In this document: positions 54,701 to 63,253 of the stretch, one piece after another
Layout of the letters: every line of letters starts with the position of its first letter
How positions within the stretch are numbered: position 1 is the first letter of the stretch
Translations under genes and position numbers: made by a program
Notes under the pieces: model-generated
What the model saw: the letters and a program-made list of their open reading frames with translations, nothing else
Databases searched by the model: none
Told to the model about the DNA's origin: nothing
Source of the DNA: Pseudarthrobacter phenanthrenivorans Sphe3
GTDB taxonomy: Bacteria > Actinomycetota > Actinomycetes > Actinomycetales > Micrococcaceae
Assembly (NCBI RefSeq): GCF_000189535.1
Contig: NC_015145.1
Location: forward strand, 620,001-684,000
DNA length: 64,000 nucleotides
Reading direction: 5' to 3'

Positions 54701-56749
54701 GTCCACGGGGCGGCCCAGCGAATCGCCCTTCCAGAAGGGAAGCTTCCCCGGCTGGCCGAACGCGGGGGAGACCAGCACGCGGTCGTGCGTGATGTCCTCG
54801 ATTTTCCAGCTGGTGGCGCCCAGGGCAAAGACGTCCCCCACCCGGGATTCGTACACCATTTCCTCGTCCAGCTCGCCCACGCGCCGTCCGCCCTTGGGGG
54901 CAGGGGAGGGCTTGCCGTCCGCGGACGGGGACGAGGACCCCTCCACTTCCGTGCCGATGATATAGACGCCGAACAGGCCGCGGTCCGGTATGGTGCCGCC
55001 GGAGGTCACGGCCAGGCGCTGGGCGCCTGGCCTGCCTTCGATGGTGCCCGCATTGCGGTCCCAGATGATGCGGGGCCGGAGCTCGGCGAATTCGTCGGAC
55101 GGGTAGCGGCCGGCCAGCAGGTCAAGGGTCGCTTCGAACGCTGAGCGGGGGAGCGAGGCGAAGGGGGCGGAACGCCGCACGGTGGCGAACCATTCCTCAA
55201 CGTCGATGCTGCCCAAAGCGGTGGCAGCGACAGTCTGCTGGGCCAGGATGTCCAGGGGGTTGGCAGGGATGCTGAGCCGCTCGATCTTGCCGTCCAGCAT
55301 CCGTTCCACCGTGATGGCGGTATGCACCAGGTCCGCGCGGTGCTTGGGGAAGAGCACGCCCTGGGAGACTTCCCCCACCTGGTGCCCCGCCCGGCCCACC
55401 CGCTGGAGGCCGCTGGCCACGGACGGCGGCGACTCCACCTGCACCACCAGGTCCACGGCGCCCATGTCGATGCCAAGTTCCAGGGACGAAGTGGCCACCA
55501 CGCACCGCAGCCGGCCGGATTTCAGGTCGTCCTCGATCAGCGCCCGCTGGTCCTTCGAGACAGAGCCGTGGTGCGCCCGCGCGAGTACGGGATCCGCGCC
55601 CGCCGAACTTCCTGCCTGCGCCATCATGTGCGCGGGCGTGGCTGTGGACGCGGGAACTCCCGGTGGCGGCACGCCCGGTCCCGGGGCGGCTGCAGCTTCC
55701 AGCCCTCCCGGGACCGGATCGTCCCAGCCACCGCCCACAGCCACCAGCTGCCGTTCCGCATAGATTTCATTGAGCCGTGCCGTGAGCCGCTCGGACAGGC
55801 GGCGGGAGTTGGCAAACACGATGGTGGACTGGTTGGCGAGCACCAGGTCCACGATCTTCTCTTCCACGTGCGGCCAGATGGAGGCCTGCGGCTGCAGCCC
55901 GGAAGCCGGGCCGGAGTCGAAGGCGCCGGCTGCGCCCTGGAGATCGGACATGTCCTCCACCGGGACCGAGACCGTCAGGTCCCAGTTCTTTTTTGCGGGC
56001 GGGGCAACGATCTCCACCGGGGCCGAACCGGCCAGGAACTGTGCCACGAGGTCCTTGGGTTCCACGGTTGCGGACAGGCCGATGCGCTGGGCCGGCGCGG
56101 GCAGCAGGGCATCCAGCCGTTCGAGTGAGACGGCCAGGTGGGCGCCGCGCTTGGTGCCGGCCACTGCGTGGACTTCATCGATGATGATGGTGTCCACCCC
56201 GGCCAGGGTCTCCCGGGCTTTTGAGGTGAGCATCAGGAACAGCGATTCGGGGGTGGTGATGAGGATGTCCGGCGGGTTGCTCAGCAGGGCGCGCCGGTCC
56301 GCCGCGGTGGTGTCGCCGGAGCGCACGCCCACGGTGATGAGGGGTGCCGGCAGCCCGAGCCGCTTGGCGGTCTGGGTGATGCCGATCAGCGGCGAGCGCA
56401 GGTTCCGTTCCACGTCCACGCCCAGGGCCTTCAAGGGGGAGATGTAGAGGACGCGGGTGGCGCGCTTGGGCCTCCGGACCCGCCTGCCCTTGGCTGGGGC
56501 ATTCGAGTCCGGCTGCTGCACGTCCGGCGCTTCCGCAGCTGAAATAAGAAGCCGGTCCAACGCCCACAGGAACGCGGCCAGCGTCTTTCCGGAACCGGTG
56601 GGAGCCACCACCAGGGCATGGGCGCCGGAGGAAATCGCCCGCCAGGCGCCCTCCTGTGCCGGAGTAGGTTCGGTGAAGGCGCCAAGGAACCAGTCGCGCG
56701 TGGGCCGGCTGAACTGGGCCATGGGCCCGGCGGGCTGTTCCGGGTTCAT
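51755..56749 (-). CDS. lhr: Lhr-family superfamily-2 ATP-dependent helicase
   Basis: 1664 residues, a full-length actinobacterial Lhr. The helicase core has Walker A APTGSGKT (about 49-56), DEVH box TIIIDEVHAVAG (about 191-194), motif III GLSATVEP, VFANSRRLSERL and VATSSLELGIDMGAVDLVVQ with LQRVGRAGHQVG. A winged-helix and a large C-terminal domain of unknown activity follow. Lhr unwinds 3'-tailed DNA:RNA and DNA in repair. A Pro/Gly/Ala-rich low-complexity stretch interrupts the core between the two RecA folds. The start is uncertain by a few codons: the ATG at 56749 has GGAGG unusually close, and the ATG at 56722 is an alternative. An open frame to 57274 is a shadow. Confidence 0.94.
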   Translation of the reverse strand: MNPEQPAGPMAQFSRPTRDWFLGAFTEPTPAQEGAWRAISSGAHALVVAPTGSGKTLAAFLWALDRLLISAAEAPDVQQPDSNAPAKGRRVRRPKRATRVLYISPLKALGVDVERNLRSPLIGITQTAKRLGLPAPLITVGVRSGDTTAADRRALLSNPPDILITTPESLFLMLTSKARETLAGVDTIIIDEVHAVAGTKRGAHLAVSLERLDALLPAPAQRIGLSATVEPKDLVAQFLAGSAPVEIVAPPAKKNWDLTVSVPVEDMSDLQGAAGAFDSGPASGLQPQASIWPHVEEKIVDLVLANQSTIVFANSRRLSERLTARLNEIYAERQLVAVGGGWDDPVPGGLEAAAAPGPGVPPPGVPASTATPAHMMAQAGSSAGADPVLARAHHGSVSKDQRALIEDDLKSGRLRCVVATSSLELGIDMGAVDLVVQVESPPSVASGLQRVGRAGHQVGEVSQGVLFPKHRADLVHTAITVERMLDGKIERLSIPANPLDILAQQTVAATALGSIDVEEWFATVRRSAPFASLPRSAFEATLDLLAGRYPSDEFAELRPRIIWDRNAGTIEGRPGAQRLAVTSGGTIPDRGLFGVYIIGTEVEGSSSPSADGKPSPAPKGGRRVGELDEEMVYESRVGDVFALGATSWKIEDITHDRVLVSPAFGQPGKLPFWKGDSLGRPVDLGRALGAFVRELSASDVGPATERCKASGLDEFAANNLIQYLSEQKLATEVVPSDTTLVVERFHDELGDWRVILHSPFGMPVHAPWALAVGQRLHQRYGLDGSAMAADDGIVLRVPMMEDEPPGAELFLFDPEELEQIVTAEVGGSALFASRFRECAARALLLPRQTPGKRQPLWQQRQRSAQLLDVARKYPTFPIVLETVRECLQDVYDLPALKDIAASVERRELRIVQTTTSQPSPFAKSLLFGYVAQFLYEGDSPLAERRAAALALDSTLLNELLGRVELRELLDAKVIEATERELQRLAPDRRVRGVEGVADLLRLLGPLAPEEVAERLEPAAAPEPGPVVEPVETEPVHETHAEPAQAEAHLVALQRANRAIKVNIGGAERFAAVEDAARLRDAIGVPLPMGVPLAFIEPVADPLDDLVSRYARTHGPFTAAEAAARLGLGVAVVGTALKRLAADGRVVEGEFRPHPAPPETGSSAEDGTQPAAAEPPANLPQHALASEWCDAEVLRKLRRRSLAALRAEVEPVDAAAYGRFLPAWQHVRTPGGGRGQPSLRGLDGIITAVDQLSGVPIPASAWEPLVLAGRVSNYQPAMLDELMAAGEVLWSGAGALPGNDGWISLHLADSAELTLNPAIDYEPGDAQERLLDHLRTNGGGYFFRQLTEVAGGMDSVLSDQEVVTALWDLAWAGRITGDTFAPVRALIAGGHTAHRQVARAPRARAPRLSRLGRSHGTGLMGSPGLAGGRYGASGGAAATPPMAAGRWSALPQPELDPTIHARATAELLLDRYGVVTRGSVMAEQILGGFGLMYKVLARLEEAGRCRRGYFIEHLGAAQFAVPATVDRLRSYSEDAQLAKPEPVALALAATDPANPYGAALPWPALQDDAGTGHRPGRKAGALVVLVDGALVLYVERGGKTLLAFSDDQAVLAAAGTALVGVVTRGAVDKLIMEKVNGHGILDTPVAAALSSAGAYSTPKGLRIRA

Positions 56750-56805
56750 GCCTCCATCATGCCCCAGACCACCGACAGTAGAGCCGGCCCGCCCGCTGTC
56801 CCGGT

Positions 56806-58326
56806 TCAGGCTTTTCCTGCTGCCGGGAGGTCCTTGGTGGCCGGACCTTCCAGGAGCTTCCCTTCGTTGGTGAAGCGGGAGCCGTGCAGCGGGCAGTCCC
56901 ACGTCAGTTCGCTGTCGTTCCAGTGCAGGATTCCGCCCATGTGGGTGCAGACGGCCGAGAGTTTGCAGGTGGTGCCGGCAACAGTGGAGACGGCTACCGG
57001 CTTTGTCCCTTCGCGGTAGACCTTGCCTTCGCCTTCGGCCGGGGCCGCCGGGGCCGGGGCCGGATGCTTCTTGTCCTTCCGCAGGCCTTCGGCGGCCACC
57101 TGCCCCCAGCCGGATGCCAGCTTGGCGGCTACGCCGGCGTTCAGGGCGACGGCGGACAAGGCCCCGGAGGGCGATGTGACGCGGTGGTGGATGGTGTCCG
57201 CCCAGGGCACGTTTCCGCCCAGGATGTCCGCGGATATACCGACGGCGGCCGCCACGGCATTGGTCATGCCCCACTTGTTGTAACCGGTGCCGAAGTAGAC
57301 GTGGCCCCCGCCCCGCGGGAACTTCCCGAAGAAGGGCATCAGGTTGGTGGGCAGGTAATCCTGTGCGGACCAGGTGTGGGTGGCCACTGCCCCGGGGTAG
57401 TGTTGTCCGGCCCAGTCCAGGAGGCTGCCGAGATGGTGCTTCTCGGACCGCGCCCGGCCTACATGGTGCCCGTGCCCGCCCACCAGGAGCAGCCGGCGGC
57501 CATCCAGCTCATAGTCCCGCAGCGAGTGCGTGGGCTGCTCGACCGAGATGTACATGCCCGGCGGAGGGGCCTGGTCCTCCTGCAGCTGCAGGGCAGCGGC
57601 ATAGGAGCGGCTTGGCTTGAGCTTGGCGAAGTAGAGCCCGCGGTCCAGCACCGGGATGCCGGTGGCCAGGACTACCTCGTTGGCCGTGACTGTTCCGCGG
57701 TTGGTGTGCAGCGTTGCGGGCCGGGTGCCGGAGTGGTCCTGCACGCGCACCCCGCCAACCACCGAGCCGCCGCGGCTGCGGATGTCGGCCACCAGCGCAT
57801 TCAGGACCTGCATGGGGTGGATCTGCGCCTGGTCCGCGAGGCGGACCGCGCCGTGGACAGGGAACGGCAGTCCGGCGTCGCGCACGTACTCCATCTCCAG
57901 CCCTGCCGTGGTGCCGGCGCTGACCTCTTCACGGAGCTTTTCCGTCCCCTGGGCGGACGCGGCGTAGGTGTAGGCGTCCCGGCGCTGGTACGGCACGCCC
58001 TGTTCCTCGAGGTACCGCAGCAGCCAGGCCTGGCCTTCGCGGTTGGCGTCCACGTATGCCTGCACCTGCTTCTGCGAGTACTGGCGGGAGAGCTGTGACA
58101 GGAACGTCCCCTGCAGGAGCGTCACCTTGGCCGTGGTGTTCCCGGTGGTCACGGCGCCCGGGTGCCGGGCTTCCAGGACAAGGACGTTCTGCCCCGAGCG
58201 GGCCAGCAGCAGCGCGGTCACCAGTCCGGTGAGGCCTGCGCCGGCCACCACTGTGTCATAGCTGCTTCCCGGCTCGAACGGGTCAGAAGTGAAGGATTCG
58301 CTGCCGTCCAACCAAAGTGACGTCAT
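56806..58326 (-). CDS. FAD-dependent oxidoreductase with C-terminal Rieske domain
   Basis: 506 residues. The N-terminal FAD/DAO fold has VVAGAGLTGLVTALLLARSG and LEARHPGAVTTGNTTAKVTL. The C-terminal Rieske [2Fe-2S] domain has CTHMGG and CPLHGSRF. A Pro/Ala linker (about 415-430) joins them. Enzymes of this type are known in Bacillus (YhfW-like) and actinobacteria, with no settled substrate. It is divergent from the DUF4383 gene. Confidence 0.9.
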   Translation of the reverse strand: MTSLWLDGSESFTSDPFEPGSSYDTVVAGAGLTGLVTALLLARSGQNVLVLEARHPGAVTTGNTTAKVTLLQGTFLSQLSRQYSQKQVQAYVDANREGQAWLLRYLEEQGVPYQRRDAYTYAASAQGTEKLREEVSAGTTAGLEMEYVRDAGLPFPVHGAVRLADQAQIHPMQVLNALVADIRSRGGSVVGGVRVQDHSGTRPATLHTNRGTVTANEVVLATGIPVLDRGLYFAKLKPSRSYAAALQLQEDQAPPPGMYISVEQPTHSLRDYELDGRRLLLVGGHGHHVGRARSEKHHLGSLLDWAGQHYPGAVATHTWSAQDYLPTNLMPFFGKFPRGGGHVYFGTGYNKWGMTNAVAAAVGISADILGGNVPWADTIHHRVTSPSGALSAVALNAGVAAKLASGWGQVAAEGLRKDKKHPAPAPAAPAEGEGKVYREGTKPVAVSTVAGTTCKLSAVCTHMGGILHWNDSELTWDCPLHGSRFTNEGKLLEGPATKDLPAAGKA

Positions 58327-58380
58327 GCCAGTTCAACCTGCCTCCGGTCTGAAGGCCCTGATGGGGCCGGTTTTGTAATG

Positions 58381-58431
58381 GGTCTGTTATAGACCTGCAT
58401 CTATCCGCGGCGGATTTGCTAAGTATACTTA
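58381..58431. promoter_or_regulatory. two dyads in the divergent promoter region
   Basis: GGTCT-GTTAT-AGACC (58381-58395) and the perfect 12-bp palindrome TAAGTATACTTA (58420-58431) lie between the FAD/Rieske gene and the DUF4383 gene (186 bp). Either could be an operator. No promoter hexamers were assigned with confidence. Confidence 0.5.
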
Positions 58432-58512
58432 CGATGTCGGGGTTTAAGTCTATGGTCAGGTGGCAGCCCGGCAGCCATGATGTGAACATAACGACAAACA
58501 GCAGGAGAAATC

Positions 58513-58983
58513 ATGACAAGCATGAGTTCCGACGGCCGAGCAGTGGGCCGGACCAATATCCAAAAAGCAGCCCTTGCAGTAGGTGCTGTCTTCCTCCTGG
58601 TGGGTGTCCTGGGCTTCATTCCCGGCATCACCAGCAACTACGAGACACTGGGTTTCGCCGGACATGAGTCCGAGGCGCTGCTGCTGGGCATCTTCCAGGT
58701 GTCGATCCTGCACAACATCGTCCACCTGCTCTTCGGTGCAGCCGGCATCGCCATGGCCCGGAGCGCCGCGCAGTCCAGGAACTACCTCATCGTCGGTGGC
58801 GCCATCTACCTGGTCCTGTGGATCTACGGCCTCCTGATCGCCAAGGACTCCGCAGCCAACTTCGTCCCTGTGAACGTGGCGGACGACTGGCTGCATTTTG
58901 TCCTTGGCGTGGGCATGCTGGGCCTGGGATTTGCCCTGTCCAGGGGTACGGCCCGCGCCGGGCGCACCACCACAGCCCACTAG
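58513..58983 (+). CDS. DUF4383 membrane protein
   Basis: 156 residues with four membrane helices (about 20-40, 58-80, 88-110 and 125-145) and the DUF4383 pattern NIVHLLFGAAGIAMARSA. The family is common in actinobacteria and often stress-related, with no known activity. AGGAG precedes the ATG. A strong terminator follows at 59019. Confidence 0.86.
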   Translation: MTSMSSDGRAVGRTNIQKAALAVGAVFLLVGVLGFIPGITSNYETLGFAGHESEALLLGIFQVSILHNIVHLLFGAAGIAMARSAAQSRNYLIVGGAIYLVLWIYGLLIAKDSAANFVPVNVADDWLHFVLGVGMLGLGFALSRGTARAGRTTTAH

Positions 58984-59018
58984 GAACACAGCACTGACAC
59001 CAATACCCACCTAATACG

Positions 59019-59057
59019 GCAGGCGGTCCGGCATTGTGCCGGACCGCCTGCTTTTTT
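59019..59057 (+). terminator. Rho-independent terminator of the DUF4383 gene
   Basis: GCAGGCGGTCCGGCA, TTG and the exact complement, then TTTTTT. A textbook intrinsic terminator, one of the few in the window. Confidence 0.95.
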
Positions 59058-59069
59058 GGTTTGTGGGAA

Positions 59070-59714
59070 CTAGGCCGGCTGGAACGCGCCGATGCTTAGC
59101 AGGGTGATGCCGGCGTTGCTGCAGGCCTTGGTGGGCTGGGGCAGGAAGAGGGATGCGGTGTCTTCGGGCGGGTAGATCCGGTAACCGGCGGCATCCACCA
59201 TGGCGCAGTCCGGGTAGTTCCCCGCCTGGGTGTAGCGCAGTACCGCCGAGCCGGTCTGCCCCGGGGCCAGGAGGACGTCGGTGGGTGCCACGGCTTCATC
59301 GCGGGTGGCAGGAGCGCCGATGGGCGCGCCGGCACCGTTCGCCGCCAGGGAAACGCCGGCGAAGCCGCGCAGGATGCACGGCTCCGAGCCCGTGTTGGTG
59401 AGGTTGAGCTTCATGTACACACTGCCGGCCGCCCCGCCGCCGCTGGCATCCATTGCTGCCGAGAGCCCCGCCGCCTTGCAGAGGTCGGGCGTCCCCGGCT
59501 CCGGCGCAGCCGTGCTGGGTGACGTACCGGCGGACGACGGCGGCGCGGGCGTGGAGGGCGGCGCGGACGTAGCGTTCGGGCTGGCTGAGCCGGTGCCCGG
59601 TGCCGTCGTCGTTTGCGATTGCGGCTGGCTTGGTCCGCACGCGGTAAGCATCAGTGCTGCCGCCGCGGCCGCCGTCGTCATGGCCAACCCCTGGAATATT
59701 TGCTGAGACCTCAT
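59070..59714 (-). CDS. DUF4232 lipoprotein
   Basis: 214 residues from the ATG at 59714. A signal peptide ends at lipobox LTAC, followed by a Thr/Ser/Pro-rich linker and a DUF4232 beta-sandwich (GSVYMKLNLTNTGSEPCILR and GFAGVSL). Two Cys in the domain could form a disulfide. DUF4232 domains are extracellular with unknown role. It converges on the terminator of the DUF4383 gene. Confidence 0.85.
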   Translation of the reverse strand: MRSQQIFQGLAMTTAAAAAALMLTACGPSQPQSQTTTAPGTGSASPNATSAPPSTPAPPSSAGTSPSTAAPEPGTPDLCKAAGLSAAMDASGGGAAGSVYMKLNLTNTGSEPCILRGFAGVSLAANGAGAPIGAPATRDEAVAPTDVLLAPGQTGSAVLRYTQAGNYPDCAMVDAAGYRIYPPEDTASLFLPQPTKACSNAGITLLSIGAFQPA

Positions 59715-59774
59715 GGCACCACCTTCGCGGGAGCAGGTGCCCCCGTCAACGGAGCCACGAGGCGGGCGGGCATT

Positions 59775-59809
59775 TTGATGCCCGGATCGTGATGATCCGG
59801 GCATCAAAG
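59775..59809 (-). terminator. hairpin after ycnI
   Basis: TTTGATGCCCGGATC and its exact complement around five bases, 9 bp past the ycnI stop on the minus strand. T residues lie in the stem rather than after it, so it may be a terminator of reduced strength or an mRNA stabiliser. Confidence 0.6.
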
Positions 59810-59817
59810 CGGCCGCT

Positions 59818-60564
59818 TTACTTCTTTGCCGGGCCGGCAGTGCCGTTCCGCCGGGCTGCGCCCCGGGCGAAGGCGGCGCCCCCCAGGGCCAGGCCTGCGG
59901 CCCCGGCTGCGAGGCCCGCCCAGCTGCGTGCGTCCGCGCCGCCGTCGGTAACTGCCGCAGCCTGCCCGGCGCCGTGGGAGGCAGCGGCGGAGGCTGCCCC
60001 GTGGGCGTCCGTGCCTGCCGCCCCGGTCACCGTAAAGGACGGGGCCGGGGCTGCCAGCGAGTGGGGGTCCTGCCCGTCGCCCGCGATTTCGGACCAGTCA
60101 GTCTGGCCTTCCTCGCAGGTTTGGAGGGTTGGGAAGTGGAGCGTTGTTCCCGCCGCGTCCGGCAGTTTCACCGAGAGGACCAGGGTATCCCTGAGCTCGT
60201 GTTCCAGCGGAGTTTTGGCGGTGTAGACGATCTGGCTGGTCCGCTTGGTGACGGATGTTCCGTCGGCAAGTTTCTTCGGCTCGGCCAGCTGCTCGGTCAC
60301 CTTCTCCACGCTCCAGTTGGGGTTGACCGTGGGCTGGGCGTCGTTCAGCTCCGGCGGCAGCGAGATGGCCACTTTGGTGGTGGGTGACTCTTCGCAGCCG
60401 TGGGGTACGGCGAAGGTGAGCAGCGCGTAGGAATTGGCCGAAGTTTTGTCCGGCGTCACGCCCACGTGCGCGGCGGCGCCGCCGGCACCTGCCAGCAGGA
60501 GTACGGCAGCAGCGCCGGTTGCGGCGGACGTTTGCAGGGCACGGCGAGGGAAGGTGGTGTTCAT
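59818..60564 (-). CDS. ycnI: YcnI/DUF1775 copper-binding family protein
   Basis: 248 residues: a Sec/Tat-type signal (MNTTFPRRALQTSAAT), cleavage after AAA leaving an N-terminal His (HVGVTP) as in YcnI copper binding, a conserved Trp (NPNWSVEKV), then an Ala/Gly/His-rich stretch and a C-terminal membrane helix. It acts outside the cell in copper handling. The adjacent membrane protein 60642-61280 probably belongs with it. Confidence 0.9.
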   Translation of the reverse strand: MNTTFPRRALQTSAATGAAAVLLLAGAGGAAAHVGVTPDKTSANSYALLTFAVPHGCEESPTTKVAISLPPELNDAQPTVNPNWSVEKVTEQLAEPKKLADGTSVTKRTSQIVYTAKTPLEHELRDTLVLSVKLPDAAGTTLHFPTLQTCEEGQTDWSEIAGDGQDPHSLAAPAPSFTVTGAAGTDAHGAASAAASHGAGQAAAVTDGGADARSWAGLAAGAAGLALGGAAFARGAARRNGTAGPAKK

Positions 60565-60641
60565 GGGTTGCCTTTCTGGCGCACGCCGGAGACGCCGGAG
60601 TGCGTAAGTGTTGTGGGGCCCGACGGCAGGGTGCGTGCGGG

Positions 60642-61280
60642 TCAGGAGGAAAGTACGACGGCGGAAGGCGGGCCGCGCCGGCTGTCCTGACGGAGGTTGC
60701 GCCAGGGGCGCAGGGGTACGGCGGCGGGGGTGGCGGGCGCCGAGGGTGCCGGCCCGTCGTCGAAAACTGCCGGCCGGGGAAGCTCAACCAGCGGCCGCAG
60801 CCAGGCAGCGAGGGCCCAGAGGGCGTCCTCGCCTTTGGCCAGGAGGAATGCGGACCCCGCCGTTGCCAGGACGTGGGCCGCCAGCATCATCAGTCCGGAC
60901 TCAGTGCCGGATCCGTAAAGAGGGTCTGCTCCGTAGAGGTGGTCCAGGACGGGCGCGGGGGCGGCAGGCCACCCACCGTGGCCGCCATGGGACGCGGTTC
61001 CCGTTGCTGCGCTGCGGGCCCCGGTCACCGTGAAGGCCGCGAATACCTCATGCAGCACCAGTTGCGCGCCGCCCAGGAGCGCCGCCAGCACGGGAAAGCC
61101 CAGCCGCAGGCGGGTGGCGGCAGTGGCGCCGAGCGCAGTCAGTGCCAGCACCGCCAGCAGGAGGCTGGGCGCGGGAAGGACTCCGCCTGCGGCAAGGTGC
61201 GCCCCGCCGGCAAGGGCCAGGACAGCCGTGGACAGGGCTGACGCCCGGAGGAAGTGGAAGGGCGTCCGCGGACGGTGCAT
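60642..61280 (-). CDS. putative membrane protein next to ycnI
   Basis: 212 residues from the ATG at 61280. About four membrane segments (14-32, 35-53, 60-80 and 118-139), with His-rich loops (TASHGGHGGW). A cytosolic C-terminal tail is Pro/Arg rich. It precedes ycnI by 77 bp on the same strand. The His-rich loop suggests a metal role, but I do not recognise the family. Confidence 0.7.
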   Translation of the reverse strand: MHRPRTPFHFLRASALSTAVLALAGGAHLAAGGVLPAPSLLLAVLALTALGATAATRLRLGFPVLAALLGGAQLVLHEVFAAFTVTGARSAATGTASHGGHGGWPAAPAPVLDHLYGADPLYGSGTESGLMMLAAHVLATAGSAFLLAKGEDALWALAAWLRPLVELPRPAVFDDGPAPSAPATPAAVPLRPWRNLRQDSRRGPPSAVVLSS

Positions 61281-61488
61281 GTGCACGGGGCGGCCCCTTC
61301 CCGGTGATGGAACGGCCGGCACGGGCGCCGCCGGTCAAAATGATGGTCTGGTCCAGATTCTACCGGTGGCTGCAGCGCTTCTGCTGTGATGCGGGACGCC
61401 GGGGCACAGCCGGCGGAAGCTATGTACCGGCTCTTCAGGGCCGCGTTAGACTGCCAGCGTATGTGTCGGCGATCTTGAGGAGAAGTTC

Positions 61489-61836
61489 ATGGACTACACC
61501 GGAAGCCAGTCAGAGAAAGTTGTTCCTGCTGGTGAACTTGGCCGCAGCCACATCGGCCAAACCATCAGCTTCCAGCCCAACGACTTCACCGTGGTTTTTG
61601 GAAAGCTGGCCGGCATCGCCCGCACGGAGGCGATGGTTTACCTGTCCCTGCAGGGCGTAGGCAACGGCACGCACCTGAAGGACGAGTACGACCTGCCGTT
61701 CACGCACGATGTCTACGTGCCGGTGGACGTCATCTCGAATGCGGAATCCACCATCAAGGACCTGTTCGGCAAGGTGCAGGAGAACCTGCGCGGTGCCGGG
61801 CACAAGGGCGGCGAGGACCGGACCGACCGGTTGTAG
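61489..61836 (+). CDS. small hypothetical protein
   Basis: 115 residues, no signal or membrane segment. It has a predicted beta-rich middle (GQTISFQPNDFTVVFGKLAG) and a helical charged C-terminus (AESTIKDLFGKVQENLRGAG). GAGGAGAAG precedes the ATG. Followed by a hairpin at 61874. Function unknown. Confidence 0.75.
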   Translation: MDYTGSQSEKVVPAGELGRSHIGQTISFQPNDFTVVFGKLAGIARTEAMVYLSLQGVGNGTHLKDEYDLPFTHDVYVPVDVISNAESTIKDLFGKVQENLRGAGHKGGEDRTDRL

Positions 61837-61873
61837 CGTCCAGTCCTGATTGGCAGGGCGCATAAGTGCGGGA

Positions 61874-61903
61874 GAAGGCTGGTATCCCTGGGTACCGGCC
61901 TTC
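61874..61903 (+). terminator. hairpin after the 115-residue protein gene
   Basis: GAAGGCTGGTA pairs with TACCGGCCTTC (one G-T pair) around eight bases, followed by TGCTGTCTTCCC. T content after the stem is low, so it is a probable but weak terminator. Confidence 0.6.
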
Positions 61904-61938
61904 TGCTGTCTTCCCGGGCGGGGGAACCCAGCCCGAGA

Positions 61939-61975
61939 ATTGTTGAACAATACCTTGCGGAGATTGTTCAACAAC
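61939..61975. promoter_or_regulatory. paired 13-bp palindromic operators upstream of the NRAMP gene
   Basis: ATTGTTGAACAAT (61939-61951) and ATTGTTCAACAAC (61963-61975), centres 24 bp apart. They resemble GntR/FCD-type or similar operator half-sites around an ATTGTT/AACAAT core. They lie about 60-100 bp upstream of the NRAMP start. The regulator is not encoded in the window. Confidence 0.6.
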
Positions 61976-62035
61976 CTGTATCGTCGTTCGGGACGATCAC
62001 TGTGACTCCAGTCACCCTAGGTATTGGACAGATCC

Positions 62036-63253
62036 ATGGCAGACACCGGCATCAAACTGAGTATGAGCTCTTCCGCCCGCCGAACGGCCCTAATGGGAGC
62101 CATGTTCCTGATGGCCACCAGCGCCATCGGCCCCGGCTTCATCACACAGACCACGGTCTTCACCGCGCAGATTGGTGCCTCGTTCGCGTTCGCGATCCTG
62201 GCCTCGATCCTCATCGACATCGCTGTGCAGATGAACGTGTGGCGCGTTATCGGCGTCTCCGGACTCCGCGCCCAGGAACTCGGCAACAAGGTAATCCCCG
62301 GCATCGGCTGGTTCCTGGCCGGACTCGTCTTCCTTGGCGGCATCGTCTTCAACATCGGCAACATCGCCGGAACTGGCCTGGGCGCGAACGCCATGATGGG
62401 TGTTGACCCGAAAGTGGGCGGCATCGTTTCAGCCGTCGTCGCCATCCTGATCTTCCTCAGCAAGAAGGCCGGCATGGCGCTGGACCGGATCGTGGTCCTG
62501 CTCGGCGCGCTCATGATCCTGCTGATGATCTACGTGGCCGTGGTGGCCGCCCCGCCCCTGGGTGAGGCTTTGAAGAACACCTTCCTGCCCGAGACGGTGG
62601 ACTTCCTCATCATCACCACCCTGGTGGGTGGAACCGTGGGCGGCTACATCACGTACGCCGGCGCCCACCGCATGCTGGATTCCGGGGCCACCGGCGTCAG
62701 GCACGTCAAGGAGATCACCCGCAGCTCCGTCCTGGGCATTATGGTCACGGGCCTCATGCGGGTCCTGCTCTTCCTGGCCATCCTGGGCGTCGTGGCCGGC
62801 GGGACCGTGCTTACCAGCAACAACATGGCGGCCGAGGCCTTTGGCGCCGCAGCCGGCGAAATCGGCCTCCGGATGTTCGGCATCGTTCTCTGGGCCGCCG
62901 CCATCACCTCCGTGATCGGCGCAGCCTTCACCTCGGTTTCCTTTATTACCTCTTCCCGCACCTCGGAGCGTAAGCGCAACCTCATCACCGTTGCCTTCAT
63001 CGCCGGCTGCGCCATCGTGTACGCGTTCCTCGGCCAGGCACCGCAGCAGCTGCTGATCTTCGCCGGCGCCTTCAACGGGCTGATCCTGCCGGTCGGCTTC
63101 GCCGTGCTCCTCTGGGTAGCCTGGCGGCGCCGGGACCTGCTGCACGGCTACGTGTACCCCAAGTGGCTGCTGATCGTCGGCGTCCTCACCTGGTTCCTGA
63201 CGTTGTTCCTGGGGTGGAACTCCGTCATGGGCCTCGCGAAGCTGTGGTCATGA
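62036..63253 (+). CDS. NRAMP-family divalent metal transporter (YcsG-like)
   Basis: 405 residues with about 11 membrane helices and an NRAMP-type first helix ([20 protein letters not shown]) and sixth-helix region (ITYAGAHRM). It resembles the YcsG branch that is encoded with YcsI and the 5-oxoprolinase/allophanate-hydrolase neighbourhood rather than MntH. The substrate may be a metal or something else. The ATG at 62036 was chosen; TTG at 62024 is in frame. The stop overlaps the next gene (ATGA). Confidence 0.88.
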   Translation: MADTGIKLSMSSSARRTALMGAMFLMATSAIGPGFITQTTVFTAQIGASFAFAILASILIDIAVQMNVWRVIGVSGLRAQELGNKVIPGIGWFLAGLVFLGGIVFNIGNIAGTGLGANAMMGVDPKVGGIVSAVVAILIFLSKKAGMALDRIVVLLGALMILLMIYVAVVAAPPLGEALKNTFLPETVDFLIITTLVGGTVGGYITYAGAHRMLDSGATGVRHVKEITRSSVLGIMVTGLMRVLLFLAILGVVAGGTVLTSNNMAAEAFGAAAGEIGLRMFGIVLWAAAITSVIGAAFTSVSFITSSRTSERKRNLITVAFIAGCAIVYAFLGQAPQQLLIFAGAFNGLILPVGFAVLLWVAWRRRDLLHGYVYPKWLLIVGVLTWFLTLFLGWNSVMGLAKLWS

